Notes: a model not told the origin generated them from the sequence alone. A stretch of DNA of 12,092 bases from an uncultured Succinatimonas sp. (GCA_900548485.1 URKL01000027.1:1-12092); one strand, 5' to 3'. Positions 1-8,503 are shown, numbered from the stretch's first letter. Translations and numbers: made by a program.

Positions 1-111
1 TTTGCCCTGAATAAGGCTTATAAGTCACGATATTTCGCAAACGATTACAAAAATAGAAATAACAAGTGAGAAAAAATGAAAAAAAGTTTTTTTTTAAAGT
101 ATGATCCAACT
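1..111. other. Non-coding left edge, no gene recognised
   Basis: This AT-rich stretch lies downstream of the leftward ampG gene. I see no convincing reading frame, RNA gene or GC-rich hairpin in it. A run of seven A, one G and nine T around 80-96 could fold into a weak all-AT hairpin followed on the minus strand by T-rich sequence. That is a marginal terminator for ampG at best. Confidence 0.5.
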
Positions 112-1353
112 CTAATTTTTTTTCCAAGGGGCAACGTAATGCAAAAGGATTAAACCTGGGAGAGCTAAGAGGGTACAAATAATAAAAAATTGCTCCCAAC
201 CAACAGCTTCCACAATAAAACCTGTAGTAGCATTGCAAAAAGTTCTAGGAATGGCACTTAATGAGGTTAAAAGCGCAAATTGTAAAGCGGTAAAACGAGG
301 ATTTGTTGAGACTGCAATAAAGGAAACAAAAGCAGCTGTACCTAAGCCTACTCCTAAATATTCACCCAATAAGACCAAAGCGAATAGCCAAACCGAAGGC
401 GTTGAAAAAGATCCTGCATGAGCTAGGATGACAAAGCCCACAATAGTTATCATCTGCACAAAACCAAATAGCCATAAAGCTTTGTTAATACCAATCTTAG
501 TCATAATGATGCCTCCCAAAAGGGAGCCTATCACTGTCGACCATAAACCAATATTTTTAGCAATAATACCTATTGTAGTTAAATCATAACCAAGATCTAT
601 ATAAAAAGGTGTAGCTAAAGCTGTAGCCATTGAATCGCCTAATTTATAAAAGAAGACGAACAATAAAATCAATAAAGCATGTTTTACTCCACGCCTTTCA
701 ATAAATTCTAAAAAAGGAAGAACTGTAGCTTGATATAGAGTTCTAGGAGCGTTTATAGCAGGACTTTCTTTAATAAATAAACACACAAGGAATCCTGGCA
801 ACATACATAAAGAGGTAAAAATAAATACTCCCTGCCAAGATAAAAAACCATCGGCTAAAATCAAAGACAATCCACCAGGAATAAGTCCTGAGAGACGATA
901 GGCATTTACAAATAATGAATTACCTAGACCTAATTGAAATTCATCTAAGATCTCTCGCCTAAAGGCATCAATAGCAACATCAAAGGTTGCTGATAATAAA
1001 GATACAAGAGCTGCTAAAGTTGCAATCAGATAGATATTATTTTGCGGATCAAAAAAGCCAAAAGCTCCTATAGTTACTATAAGACAAGCTTGTGTACATA
1101 ACATCCAGCCTTTCCGCCTTGGAAGAGCAAAAAGTCGATAACGATCCAATAAAGGAGCCCAAAGAAATTTCCATGTATAAGGAAACATTACCATTGACAT
1201 AAAGCCAATAGTAGCTAAATCTAAGCCCTCACTACGAAGCCATGCTGATAATAAACTTAAAAGGACATATAGTGGTAGGCCTGAAGAAAACCCAGTCACC
1301 ACACATATGCCCATTTTACGAGAAAAAATTTCTCCTAAAAGTTTGCTTTTCAC
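112..1353 (-). CDS. ampG: AmpG-family muropeptide permease (MFS)
   Basis: A 413-residue polytopic inner-membrane protein of the AmpG branch of the major facilitator superfamily. AmpG imports anhydro-muropeptides (GlcNAc-anhMurNAc peptides) from the periplasm for cell-wall recycling, and in some species for AmpC induction. The N-terminal third shows the family pattern: GFSSGLPL (residues 21-28), KFLWAPLLDRY (62-72) and RRKGW (79-83), closely matching E. coli AmpG. DVAIDAFRREIL (125-136) and a YRLSGLIPGGL stretch (152-162) follow. Hydrophobic segments run through the whole length, enough for about 12 helices. It is shorter than E. coli AmpG (491 residues), lacking the C-terminal extension. The start is GTG at 1353-1351, three bases after the yajQ TAA. 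It keeps 20 residues before the GFxSGLP motif, as in E. coli, whereas the next ATG (codon 14) would cut into the first helix. Translation is probably coupled to yajQ, since no strong ribosome site is visible. The stop is TAG. Confidence 0.88.
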   Translation of the reverse strand: MKSKLLGEIFSRKMGICVVTGFSSGLPLYVLLSLLSAWLRSEGLDLATIGFMSMVMFPYTWKFLWAPLLDRYRLFALPRRKGWMLCTQACLIVTIGAFGFFDPQNNIYLIATLAALVSLLSATFDVAIDAFRREILDEFQLGLGNSLFVNAYRLSGLIPGGLSLILADGFLSWQGVFIFTSLCMLPGFLVCLFIKESPAINAPRTLYQATVLPFLEFIERRGVKHALLILLFVFFYKLGDSMATALATPFYIDLGYDLTTIGIIAKNIGLWSTVIGSLLGGIIMTKIGINKALWLFGFVQMITIVGFVILAHAGSFSTPSVWLFALVLLGEYLGVGLGTAAFVSFIAVSTNPRFTALQFALLTSLSAIPRTFCNATTGFIVEAVGWEQFFIICTLLALPGLILLHYVAPWKKN

Positions 1354-1356
1354 AGC

Positions 1357-1845
1357 TTAGTCGCGGAAATTCTCAAATTGTAAAGGTTGCTCAAGCTTAG
1401 AACTACGCACAAAAGCAATACAAGCTTGAAGATCATCTTTCTTCTTACCATTGACACGCACAATATCGCCATTGATTTTTGCATCTACCTTTAAAGAGGC
1501 ATCTTTTATTAACTTAACGATCTTGCGTCCTAAGTCCTTATCAATACCATCTTTAAAAGTGACAGTTTGAATTGAGCGTTTACCAGAACGAGTGATATCT
1601 CCAAAGACAGCGCAAGTAGCCTCTATACCGCGCTTGATAAGTTTCTGTCTTAAAATATCATCCATCTGTTGGATCTGAAACTCTTCAGGAGCTTCAAGTT
1701 TTACACTACTATCAGCTTTATTGAAAGTAAAAGAAGCTTCCGTACCTCTAAAATCATAACGAGTACTTATTTCTCGAGAGGCATTATCAACAGCATTTTG
1801 AACTTCGTCTTTTTTTAATTTTGAAACAATATCAAAAGATGGCAT
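1357..1845 (-). CDS. yajQ: YajQ family (DUF520/UPF0234) nucleotide-binding protein
   Basis: 162 residues, the normal family length. The N-terminus MPSFDIVSKL, NAVDNASREI (17-26) and RYDFRG (29-34), together with the final QFENFRD, are the hallmark segments of YajQ. In between, LRQKLIKRGI (65-74), KIVKLIKDASLKV (108-120), RVNGKKKDDLQ (130-140) and FVRS (145-148) follow the two ferredoxin-like-fold repeats known for the family. YajQ proteins are cytoplasmic and bind nucleic acid or nucleotides. Some homologues bind cyclic di-GMP and act as effectors, but nothing in this sequence tells which role applies here. A TTAGG ribosome-site-like stretch sits about nine bases before the ATG. The gene stands 196 bases after dxs, so it probably has its own promoter, and it is directly followed by ampG. 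No odd features are seen. Confidence 0.93.
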   Translation of the reverse strand: MPSFDIVSKLKKDEVQNAVDNASREISTRYDFRGTEASFTFNKADSSVKLEAPEEFQIQQMDDILRQKLIKRGIEATCAVFGDITRSGKRSIQTVTFKDGIDKDLGRKIVKLIKDASLKVDAKINGDIVRVNGKKKDDLQACIAFVRSSKLEQPLQFENFRD

Positions 1846-2041
1846 AAATATAACCTAAAAATAAAACGCCCTATTCCCTATTTGGGGTATAAGGATGCTT
1901 AATATCATGCCCTAAAACCAATTATCTTATGTTTTAGGACACTTTAATCTAAGCTTTTATGAAAAACCAAAACTTTAAACTTTTAATCTAATTTCTCCAA
2001 ACTACACTATTCTCTTACGCAAACAAAATTACCAATTTTCA
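1846..2041. other. dxs-yajQ spacer, probable yajQ promoter region
   Basis: A 196-base AT-rich gap within the leftward gene train. It is much longer than the other gaps there, suggesting that yajQ-ampG is transcribed separately. It holds an 8-bp inverted repeat (1911-1918 with 1931-1938), whose loop contains a GATAAT -10-like hexamer on the minus strand (1926-1921). It also has a perfect tandem 7-bp repeat CCCTATT (1869-1882) and a 10-base direct repeat TTTAATCTAA (1943-1952 and 1982-1991). I find no good -35 box at the right distance and no reading frame of note. Confidence 0.45.
1911..1938. repeat. 8-bp inverted repeat around a -10-like box
   Basis: CCTAAAAC at 1911-1918 is the exact reverse complement of GTTTTAGG at 1931-1938, with a 12-base loop. 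No T-tract follows it on either strand, so it is not a classic intrinsic terminator for dxs. Its loop carries GATAAT on the minus strand, so an operator overlapping a yajQ promoter is one possibility. A weak transcript-end stem is another. Function not shown by the sequence. Confidence 0.35.
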
Positions 2042-3895
2042 TTAAATTAAAGACTTAACAAAAGACTCCATTCCTTCAGCATCAAGAGCTAATTCATGAA
2101 GAATGTTCTTGCGAGAATCTTCCATAATAAATCTATCAGGAATTCCTTTGCATAATACTGTTGCTTTAAGTTTAGACGAGATAACTAAATGAGCAATAGC
2201 CTCTCCTATACCACCTTCAATAGCACCATCTTCAACTGAGATTAAATAGTCGTGATTCTTTGCAAGATTTATGACTAATCCCTCATCTAAAGGTTTTACA
2301 AAGCGCATGTCAACTAAACTTATATCGTATTTTTCGCAGAAATCTTTATATTCATACAATAAAGGGCCAAATACGCATAAAGCAATCTTATTTCCCTTAT
2401 GAATGATACGACCTTTACCTATCTCTAAACATTGATCTTCTTGATAAGATTCAATATCTAAAAGAGCATTAGTCCTAGCAAAACGCACTACCGCAGGATG
2501 TTTGTAAGCATAAGCGCAATTGAGCATACGCCACATCTCATCGGCGCTTGATGGCGTCATAATAACTAAATTTGGGATAGCTCTTAAAAAGCATAAATCA
2601 TATGCGCCCTGATGAGTAGGGCCATCAGGACCAACGATACCACCACGATCTATAGCTAAAACAATGGGTAAGTCCTGAATAGCAAAATCATGGATCACAC
2701 CATCATAAGCACGCTGTAAGAAAGAGGAATAGATATTGACTACAGGACGCAAACCACCTGCTGCTAAACCAGAAGCAAAGATCATTGCATGTTGTTCAGC
2801 GATACCTACATCAAAAAATCTCTCCGGAAATTGCTTAGCAAAATCACTCATGCCCGATCCAACTCGCATGGCAGGAGTAATCGCAACTAAGGATTTTTCC
2901 TTTTGTGCTTTATCGCAAAGCCATCGACCAAAAGTTGCAGAATAAGAAAGATCGGTTGGATGAGGGCTCTGCTCAATACCATATTCTGGATTAAATACCG
3001 GTACACCGTGATAACTGATAGGGTCTTCTTCAGCTGGGGCATAGCCTTTTCCCTTAGTGGTAACAATATGTAAAAATTGCAGACCTTCTAATTTATCAAT
3101 ATTTTTTAAAATAGAAACTAAGCCTTGAACATCATTACCATCAACAGGGCCAATATAATTAAATCCCAATTCCTCAAATAAGGTCCCAGGCATGACCATA
3201 CCTTTAACATGTTCTTGTGCACGCATAGCAAAATCATGAATTGCGGGCAAAGACTGTAAAATTTTACGTCCACCTTTAATGAGCTTGGCATAATGAGGAT
3301 TGGCTATTAAACGCGATAAACTCTGAGCAATTGAACCTACATTATGAGAAATGCTCATCTCGTTATCATTTAAAATAACCAATAAATTGAGATCTTTTGA
3401 AGAACCGGCATTATTTAAAGCCTCAAATGCAGAGCCTCCTGATAAAGCTCCATCACCGATTACCGCAATAACTTGCTTTTTCTCTTGTTTAAGTTTAGCT
3501 GCCATTGCTAAACCTAAAGCAGATCCAATAGAGGTCGAAGCATGACCTGTACTTAAAAGATCATACTCAGTCTCACCCCGCCAAATAAAGGCATGCAAGC
3601 CATCTTTTTGACGAATGGTTTTAAGCTCAGCTTTATGCCCAGTTAAAATTTTATGAGGATAAGCTTGATGCCCCACATCCCAAACAATCTCATCATTTGG
3701 TGTATTAAACACATAATGCAAAGCTACCGCCAGATCAACGACGGCTAAACCTGAGGCTAAATGTCCTGAGGTCTTACTTACAGTTTCCACTAAATACTGA
3801 CGTATTTCTTGGCAAACCTCAGGTAATTCTTCAATTTTAAGTTTACGTAAATCCTCAGGTGAAGAAATATTATCTAATAATGAAGTTTCACTCAT
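2042..3895 (-). CDS. dxs: 1-deoxy-D-xylulose-5-phosphate synthase
   Basis: 617 residues, against 620 in E. coli. Dxs joins pyruvate and glyceraldehyde 3-phosphate, with thiamine diphosphate and Mg2+, to make DXP. This is the entry step of the MEP isoprenoid pathway and also feeds thiamine and pyridoxal synthesis. Visible motifs are TSGHLASGL (42-50, with His45), WDVGHQAYPHKILTG (72-86), and the ThDP/Mg motif from GDG (147-149) to LNDNEMS (175-181). KGMVMPGTLFEELGFNYIGP (231-250) is also present. The catalytic Glu lies in FDVGIAEQHA (Glu367), and DRGGIVGPDGPTHQG (416-430) is the pyrimidine-domain signature. The C-terminal transketolase domain is complete. The ATG at 3895 lies three bases after the ispA TGA, so the two are probably translationally coupled and supply consecutive stages of isoprenoid synthesis. 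No missing residues are apparent. Confidence 0.97.
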   Translation of the reverse strand: MSETSLLDNISSPEDLRKLKIEELPEVCQEIRQYLVETVSKTSGHLASGLAVVDLAVALHYVFNTPNDEIVWDVGHQAYPHKILTGHKAELKTIRQKDGLHAFIWRGETEYDLLSTGHASTSIGSALGLAMAAKLKQEKKQVIAVIGDGALSGGSAFEALNNAGSSKDLNLLVILNDNEMSISHNVGSIAQSLSRLIANPHYAKLIKGGRKILQSLPAIHDFAMRAQEHVKGMVMPGTLFEELGFNYIGPVDGNDVQGLVSILKNIDKLEGLQFLHIVTTKGKGYAPAEEDPISYHGVPVFNPEYGIEQSPHPTDLSYSATFGRWLCDKAQKEKSLVAITPAMRVGSGMSDFAKQFPERFFDVGIAEQHAMIFASGLAAGGLRPVVNIYSSFLQRAYDGVIHDFAIQDLPIVLAIDRGGIVGPDGPTHQGAYDLCFLRAIPNLVIMTPSSADEMWRMLNCAYAYKHPAVVRFARTNALLDIESYQEDQCLEIGKGRIIHKGNKIALCVFGPLLYEYKDFCEKYDISLVDMRFVKPLDEGLVINLAKNHDYLISVEDGAIEGGIGEAIAHLVISSKLKATVLCKGIPDRFIMEDSRKNILHELALDAEGMESFVKSLI

Positions 3896-3898
3896 CTG

Positions 3899-4789
3899 TC
3901 AGTGATCTCTTGAGACAGCAAATTTGGCAAATTGAGCGAGAATAGTAGTGTCATAGGATAAATGTGTTAAAGACTCACAAGCTTTACAAGCACATTCTTT
4001 AGCAAAATTCTCAGCTTCTTTAAGACCTAATAATTTAGGATAAGTGCTCTTATCTAGATTTTGATCTGAACCTTGGGTCTTTCCCATAACCTCAGTATTA
4101 CCAATTACATCTAGAACATCATCCCAAACCTGAAAACCTAAACCAACATAAGAGGCATAGTCATTTAAATACTTAAGCGTTTGCGCATCAGCATTGGCAG
4201 CTACAGCGCCTAAAGAAACCGCTGCTTTAATCAAAGCTCCTGTCTTTTTGGAATGTAAAAGTTTTAATTCATCTAAATTGATACGTTTGTGTTCGGCCTC
4301 AAGATCTATAGCTTGACCACCACACATACCTCTATAACCAGCGCCCTTAGCTAAAATATGCATTAAGGAAGCAATCTGTTTTGAAGCAAAACCACTCTTA
4401 GGATCAGAAATGAACTCAAAACCTAAAGTTTGCAGTGCATCTCCTGCTAATAAAGCGGTGGTTTGACCAAATTTACAATGAACCGTAGGCATACCACGAC
4501 GTAATTTATCATTATCCATCTCTGGCATATCATCGTGAATAAGAGAATAAGCATGAATACATTCTATTGCAGCTGCAGCGTAATCTAAAACCTCAGATTT
4601 TTGTCCTAAGGAAAGACCTGTTGCATAAACCAATAAAGGACGTGAACGCTTACCGCCTAAAAGAAGACCATAACGCATGGCCTCTTTAAGTTTTGGCGCA
4701 TCATCATCAAAATTTGCTAAATATGCATCCATAAAGGATGTAACTCGATTCTGAACCCATGGAGCAAATTCTTGTAAAGAGTGCATCAT
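3899..4789 (-). CDS. ispA: (2E,6E)-farnesyl diphosphate synthase
   Basis: 296 residues, cytoplasmic short-chain trans-prenyltransferase. It condenses DMAPP with two IPP to give geranyl then farnesyl diphosphate, the precursor for undecaprenyl phosphate and quinone side chains. The IPP-binding GGKRSRP lies at 45-51. The first Asp-rich motif is in LIHDDMPEMDNDKLRRG (83-99: Asp86, Asp87, Asp92). LAGDALQTLGFEF follows at 114-126, and the second Asp-rich motif is WDDVLD (222-227: Asp223, Asp224, Asp227), then GKTQGSD. The Trp before the second motif replaces the Gln of E. coli (FQVQDD) and is a small departure. Two adjacent ATG codons (4789 and 4786) could serve as start. Both overlap the xseB TGA, with a GAGGAG ribosome site about 11-14 bases upstream. 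The order xseB-ispA-dxs is the usual gammaproteobacterial one. Confidence 0.95.
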   Translation of the reverse strand: MMHSLQEFAPWVQNRVTSFMDAYLANFDDDAPKLKEAMRYGLLLGGKRSRPLLVYATGLSLGQKSEVLDYAAAAIECIHAYSLIHDDMPEMDNDKLRRGMPTVHCKFGQTTALLAGDALQTLGFEFISDPKSGFASKQIASLMHILAKGAGYRGMCGGQAIDLEAEHKRINLDELKLLHSKKTGALIKAAVSLGAVAANADAQTLKYLNDYASYVGLGFQVWDDVLDVIGNTEVMGKTQGSDQNLDKSTYPKLLGLKEAENFAKECACKACESLTHLSYDTTILAQFAKFAVSRDH

Positions 4790-5025
4790 TGAGCTTCATT
4801 CTCCTCATTCCCGGTTGATGGAGCTTGCAACGTCTTTGAGCGTACTAACTCCACCTTTTGCGTCATCTCGTCAAGAGTTTTTCGACAAGATAACGCTAAC
4901 TGCATGCCCTCAGCATAAGCGTTAATAGCTTCATCTAGATTTAATTGACCGCTCTCAAGCTTTGAGGTTAACTCTTCGAGCTGTTTTAAACGATCCTCTA
5001 ATGAGGACATGCGTCTTTTTGTCAT
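4786..5025 (-). CDS. xseB: Exodeoxyribonuclease VII small subunit
   Basis: 79 residues, versus 80 in E. coli. It forms the multi-copy small subunit that wraps the XseA large subunit of exonuclease VII, which degrades single-stranded DNA to oligonucleotides. The sequence shows the family helical-hairpin pattern: LEDRLKQLEELTSKLESGQL (9-28), LDEAINAYAEGMQLALSC (30-47) and LDEMTQKVELV (51-61), then an acidic disordered tail. xseA is not in the window. The start ATG is supported by AGAAGGAA about six bases upstream. The next in-frame ATG at codon 6 is possible but less well placed. Its TGA overlaps the ispA ATG by four bases, and the preceding gene pheT ends 15 bases upstream. Confidence 0.93.
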   Translation of the reverse strand: MTKRRMSSLEDRLKQLEELTSKLESGQLNLDEAINAYAEGMQLALSCRKTLDEMTQKVELVRSKTLQAPSTGNEENEAQ

Positions 5026-5040
5026 TTTATTCCTTCTAAA

Positions 5041-7422
5041 TTAGGAACGCAGAGTAGCGCCTAGCTCCTGAGCACAAGCCTTGACGATATTCTCTACTAA
5101 AGCATCAGTTTGTTGATCTTCTAATGTTTTGCTTGGATCTTGAGCAATAATACCTAAGGCAATACTGCGCTTATCCTCACCTAAAGACTCACCTTCAAAG
5201 ACATCAAAGATTACAACCTGCTTTACTAACTCACCACCAATCTTACGAATTAGTGAACATAAATCAGTAGCTTTAACATCTTTATTCACAACAAATGCTA
5301 AATCACGTCTTACAGCAGGGAACTTAGAGATAGTCTCATAAAGAGGAACCTTACGTTTACAAATTGCCTCACATTTAACCTCAAAGACAGCTACAGCTTG
5401 TTTAATACCGAGCTCCTTTTGAGCCTGTGGATGCAACATACCAACATAACCGACACACTCGTTATTTAAATAAATATCCGCGCTCTGACCTGGATGTAAG
5501 GCTTTATTGCTACTACGGCGGAATTCAAATTCTTGCTCTTTACAAGTAATGCTTAAAAGATTTTCAACATCACCCTTGATATCAAAGAAATCTACACCGC
5601 GAGTATTTTGATTCCAAGCCTCGTCATTGATAGAACCAACAACCACACCTGCCACCATACGCTCTTGCAATACACCATTTTCAGCATCCGGACAAACAAT
5701 ATAACGTAAGCCTTGCTCAAATAAACGTACACGCTTTTGCTGACGATTTAAGTTGTAACGACAAGATAAAATTAAACCTGGAACTAAGCTTGTGCGCATA
5801 GCAGAGAGCTCAGGAGAAATCGGCATAGTTAACATTAAAGGCTTAATATCAGAGAAGACCTTTAAAACTTGCGGATCGGTAAATGAATAGGTAATTGCCT
5901 CATTGTAACCTAAAGAAACTAAAGCATTCTGAATCATACGATCAGAAACTGTTTCTTCAGAATCATGAACCATATCTAAGGTGCTTACAGGAATAGCATT
6001 TGGAATATTGTCATAGCCATACATACGAGCAACTTCTTCAATCAAGTCCTCTTCAATGGCAATATCAAATCTAAATGATGGAGAAACAGCTTCAAATCCA
6101 CCTTCAATAGCCTTAGGTTGCATACCTAAATGAGTAAGGATAAATTCTACCTGCTCAACAGGGATTTCAATACCTAAAACCTTCTTTAAATGAGACATAC
6201 GTAAAACAATAGGCTCATGTTTAGGTAGATATTCGCAAGCAACTTCCTCATGAATTGGACCTGCTTTTCCTCCTGCAATATGAAGTAATAAAGCAGTGGC
6301 TCTTTCCATAGCGCGTCTTTGACCTTCATGATCAACACCACGCTCAAAGCGATGTGAAGCATCAGTATCTAAGCCATACTGACGAGCACGACCTTTAATT
6401 GCATCAGGAGCAAAGAAAGCAGACTCTAAAACAACATCTGTAGTATTCTCATCAATGCCAGAATTAGCACCACCAAAGATACCAGCAATTGCTACGGCAC
6501 CTTGAGAATCTGCAATTACCAAGGTATTTTCAGCTAATTTAATTTCCTCTCCAGAGAGTACAGTTAAAATCTCATCTTTATGAGCTTTACGTACAATCAA
6601 CTCATCATGGAGCTTATTGAAATCAAAAGAATGTAAAGGCTGACTATACTCAAGCATAACATAATTAGTAACGTCAACAATCGGCGAAACTGATCTTATG
6701 CCACAGCGACGCAATCTTTCAGTCATCCATACAGGACTTTTAGCCTTTTGATCAACACCACGAATAACACGACTTAAATAACGCGGGCAAGCTTCCTTAT
6801 CCTCTAAGGTTACCTTCATAGTATCGGTAATTTCACTTGCGACAGCCGGAACATCTTTTTCCACAAATTCTTGGCCAGTTAAAACGGCAATCTCACGAGC
6901 AATACCGTAAATACCTAAGCAATCAGGACGGTTAGTAGTAAGATCTACATCAATAATACTATCGTCTAAATGGAAATATTCATGAATATCCATACCAAGC
7001 GGAGCATCTTCAGGCAATTCAATAATACCGTCAGACTCCTCAGCCATGCCTAACTCCTTATAAGAGCAGAGCATACCATTAGACTCAATTCCGCGAAGTT
7101 TAGCTTTTTTGATATGTAAACCGTTAATATTGGCGCCAATCTGAGAGAAGCATACCTTTAAGCCTTCACGACAATTAGGAGCACCACAAACAACTTGAAT
7201 TAACTCGCCAGATCCATCATCAACTAAAGTAACATGCATGTGATCTGAATCGGGATGATCTTTGCAAGATACAACTTTAGCTACAACTACGTGGTCAAAA
7301 TCACCACAAGGAGCCTTAACAGAGTCAACCTCTAGACCAGCCATAGTAATTTTATCGGCAAGATCTTGTGCGCTTAAATCATTGGGGACCCACTCGTCTA
7401 CCCATTTTTTATTGAATAACAT
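5041..7422 (-). CDS. pheT: Phenylalanine--tRNA ligase beta subunit
   Basis: 793 residues, against 795 in E. coli. This is the large subunit of the alpha2-beta2 cytoplasmic enzyme that charges tRNA-Phe. Domains in order are: an N-terminal segment with KITMAGLEVD (24-33); the EMAP-type tRNA-binding domain with VVCGAPNCREGLKV (77-90) and KAKLRGIESNGMLCS (106-120), to about 150; TNRPDCLGIYGIAREIAVLTG (163-183); the B3/B4 editing domain (about 212-385) with SPIVDVTNYVMLEYSQPLH (246-264) and ASHRFERGVD (355-364); the B5 domain (about 405-475); the catalytic-like core; and the anticodon-binding FDX-ACB domain (about 700-793, beginning near KFPAVRRDLAFVV). All domains look intact. The ATG follows the pheS stop by 30 bases, with GGAAG about ten bases before it. 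In E. coli ihfA follows pheT, whereas here xseB does. Confidence 0.97.
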   Translation of the reverse strand: MLFNKKWVDEWVPNDLSAQDLADKITMAGLEVDSVKAPCGDFDHVVVAKVVSCKDHPDSDHMHVTLVDDGSGELIQVVCGAPNCREGLKVCFSQIGANINGLHIKKAKLRGIESNGMLCSYKELGMAEESDGIIELPEDAPLGMDIHEYFHLDDSIIDVDLTTNRPDCLGIYGIAREIAVLTGQEFVEKDVPAVASEITDTMKVTLEDKEACPRYLSRVIRGVDQKAKSPVWMTERLRRCGIRSVSPIVDVTNYVMLEYSQPLHSFDFNKLHDELIVRKAHKDEILTVLSGEEIKLAENTLVIADSQGAVAIAGIFGGANSGIDENTTDVVLESAFFAPDAIKGRARQYGLDTDASHRFERGVDHEGQRRAMERATALLLHIAGGKAGPIHEEVACEYLPKHEPIVLRMSHLKKVLGIEIPVEQVEFILTHLGMQPKAIEGGFEAVSPSFRFDIAIEEDLIEEVARMYGYDNIPNAIPVSTLDMVHDSEETVSDRMIQNALVSLGYNEAITYSFTDPQVLKVFSDIKPLMLTMPISPELSAMRTSLVPGLILSCRYNLNRQQKRVRLFEQGLRYIVCPDAENGVLQERMVAGVVVGSINDEAWNQNTRGVDFFDIKGDVENLLSITCKEQEFEFRRSSNKALHPGQSADIYLNNECVGYVGMLHPQAQKELGIKQAVAVFEVKCEAICKRKVPLYETISKFPAVRRDLAFVVNKDVKATDLCSLIRKIGGELVKQVVIFDVFEGESLGEDKRSIALGIIAQDPSKTLEDQQTDALVENIVKACAQELGATLRS

Positions 7423-7452
7423 AATCTTTTAACTTCCAAATTTTGTGCTGAT

Positions 7453-8436
7453 TTAGGCAAACTGTTTTAAGAAACGCAGATCGTTTTCAAAGAAAGCGCG
7501 CAGATCGTTTACGCCATAACGCAACATGGTCAAACGCTCAACACCCATACCGAAGGCATAACCTACATAACGATCAGTATCAATACCAACATTCTTCAGC
7601 ACATTAGGATGAACCATACCGCAACCTAAAACCTCTAACCACTTACCGCCTTTGCGTCTTAAATCAACCTCTGCTGAAGGTTCGGTAAATGGGAAATAAG
7701 AAGGTCTAAAACGTACTTCTAACTCTTCTTCAAAAAATTTAAGTAAAAATTCGTTGAGAACACCCTTAAGCTCGGCAAATGAAGTATGTTCCTCAACTAA
7801 CAGACCTTCGACCTGATGGAACATCGGGGTGTGAGTCATATCATAGTCATTACGATAAACGCGGCCTGGAGCAATGATACGAATAGGAGGTTGTTGCTTC
7901 TCCATAGTACGGACCTGAACTGAAGAGGTCTGAGAGCGCAATAACAAACCATTCTCTACCATAAAAGTATCATGAGAGGCACGAGCTGGATGATTTGGAG
8001 GTAAATTTAAAGCATCAAAATTATGATAATCATCCTCAATTTCTGGACCACCTACAACACTAAAGCCCATAGATCCAAAAATTTCCTTAATACGCTCAAT
8101 GGTGCGACTAACAGGATGGATATTGCCTGGAATTTGACGACGACCAGGTAAGCTAATATCCACAGTTTCACTCTTAAGCTTTTCAGCCATAATGGCAGAT
8201 TCAATTGCTTCACGACGAGCTTCTACAGCTGCGATTACAGCTTGTTTAGCGTCGTTGATTATAGCTCCACGTTGCGGGCGTTCTTCGGCTGATAATTTGC
8301 CTAATTCACGCATAAAGGCTGCAAATTCACCTTTCTTGCCTAAAAAATTGACTCTGACGGCATCTAATTCCTGTAAATTCTGTGCATTGGAGGCTGCCGC
8401 CACGCCGTTGTTTTTGGCTTCTTCTAGTTTGTCCAT
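7453..8436 (-). CDS. pheS: Phenylalanine--tRNA ligase alpha subunit
   Basis: 327 residues, exactly the E. coli length. This is the catalytic class II synthetase subunit that activates phenylalanine and transfers it to tRNA-Phe. An N-terminal coiled-coil tRNA-contact region (about 1-95) is followed by the LPGRR hinge (96-100), [10 protein letters not shown] (107-116) and [15 protein letters not shown] (130-144). Motif 2 is [18 protein letters not shown] (191-208). [16 protein letters not shown] (243-258), the [16 protein letters not shown] stretch (265-280) and motif 3 in [15 protein letters not shown] (294-308) complete the core. Ala294, which sets side-chain size selectivity in E. coli PheS, is conserved. 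The ATG at 8436 matches the family N-terminus, but only a weak ribosome site (TTGG, about ten bases upstream) is seen. Translation may be limited or controlled by the structured leader. First gene of the leftward operon. Confidence 0.97.
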   Translation of the reverse strand: MDKLEEAKNNGVAAASNAQNLQELDAVRVNFLGKKGEFAAFMRELGKLSAEERPQRGAIINDAKQAVIAAVEARREAIESAIMAEKLKSETVDISLPGRRQIPGNIHPVSRTIERIKEIFGSMGFSVVGGPEIEDDYHNFDALNLPPNHPARASHDTFMVENGLLLRSQTSSVQVRTMEKQQPPIRIIAPGRVYRNDYDMTHTPMFHQVEGLLVEEHTSFAELKGVLNEFLLKFFEEELEVRFRPSYFPFTEPSAEVDLRRKGGKWLEVLGCGMVHPNVLKNVGIDTDRYVGYAFGMGVERLTMLRYGVNDLRAFFENDLRFLKQFA

Positions 8437-8458
8437 TGATTGTTACCAAGTAAACTGA

Positions 8459-8472
8459 GGGCACCATTGCCC
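8459..8472. repeat. GC-rich hairpin just upstream of pheS
   Basis: GGGCA (8459-8463) and TGCCC (8468-8472) form a 5-bp stem with a 4-base loop, ending 22 bases before the pheS ATG in the mRNA. It has no T-run, so it is not a terminator. It could affect ribosome access to the weak pheS ribosome site. Confidence 0.4.
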
Positions 8473-8490
8473 AAAGATGATCAAAGTCCG

Positions 8491-8503
8491 TGTGTTAAAC
8501 ACA
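8491..8503. repeat. Palindrome TGTGTTAAACACA in the pheS leader
   Basis: A 13-base palindrome with arms TGTGTT and AACACA around one central base. It could be a dyad operator or a small RNA hairpin. The spacing does not fit a CRP site (TGTGA-N6-TCACA) or an FNR site. No regulator is assigned. Confidence 0.3.

Noticed and set aside
80..96. A-run/T-run as an ampG terminator
   Set aside because: The possible stem is only AT pairs with almost no loop, and such runs are common in this DNA. It is not strong enough to call.
8192..8458. 88-codon open frame opposite the pheS 5' region
   Set aside because: It is the complement of conserved pheS coding sequence, with Ala/Ser-rich low-complexity composition and no support of its own.
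8491..8503. CRP or FNR operator at TGTGTTAAACACA
   Set aside because: Half-sites and spacing do not match either consensus, so only a palindrome is reported.
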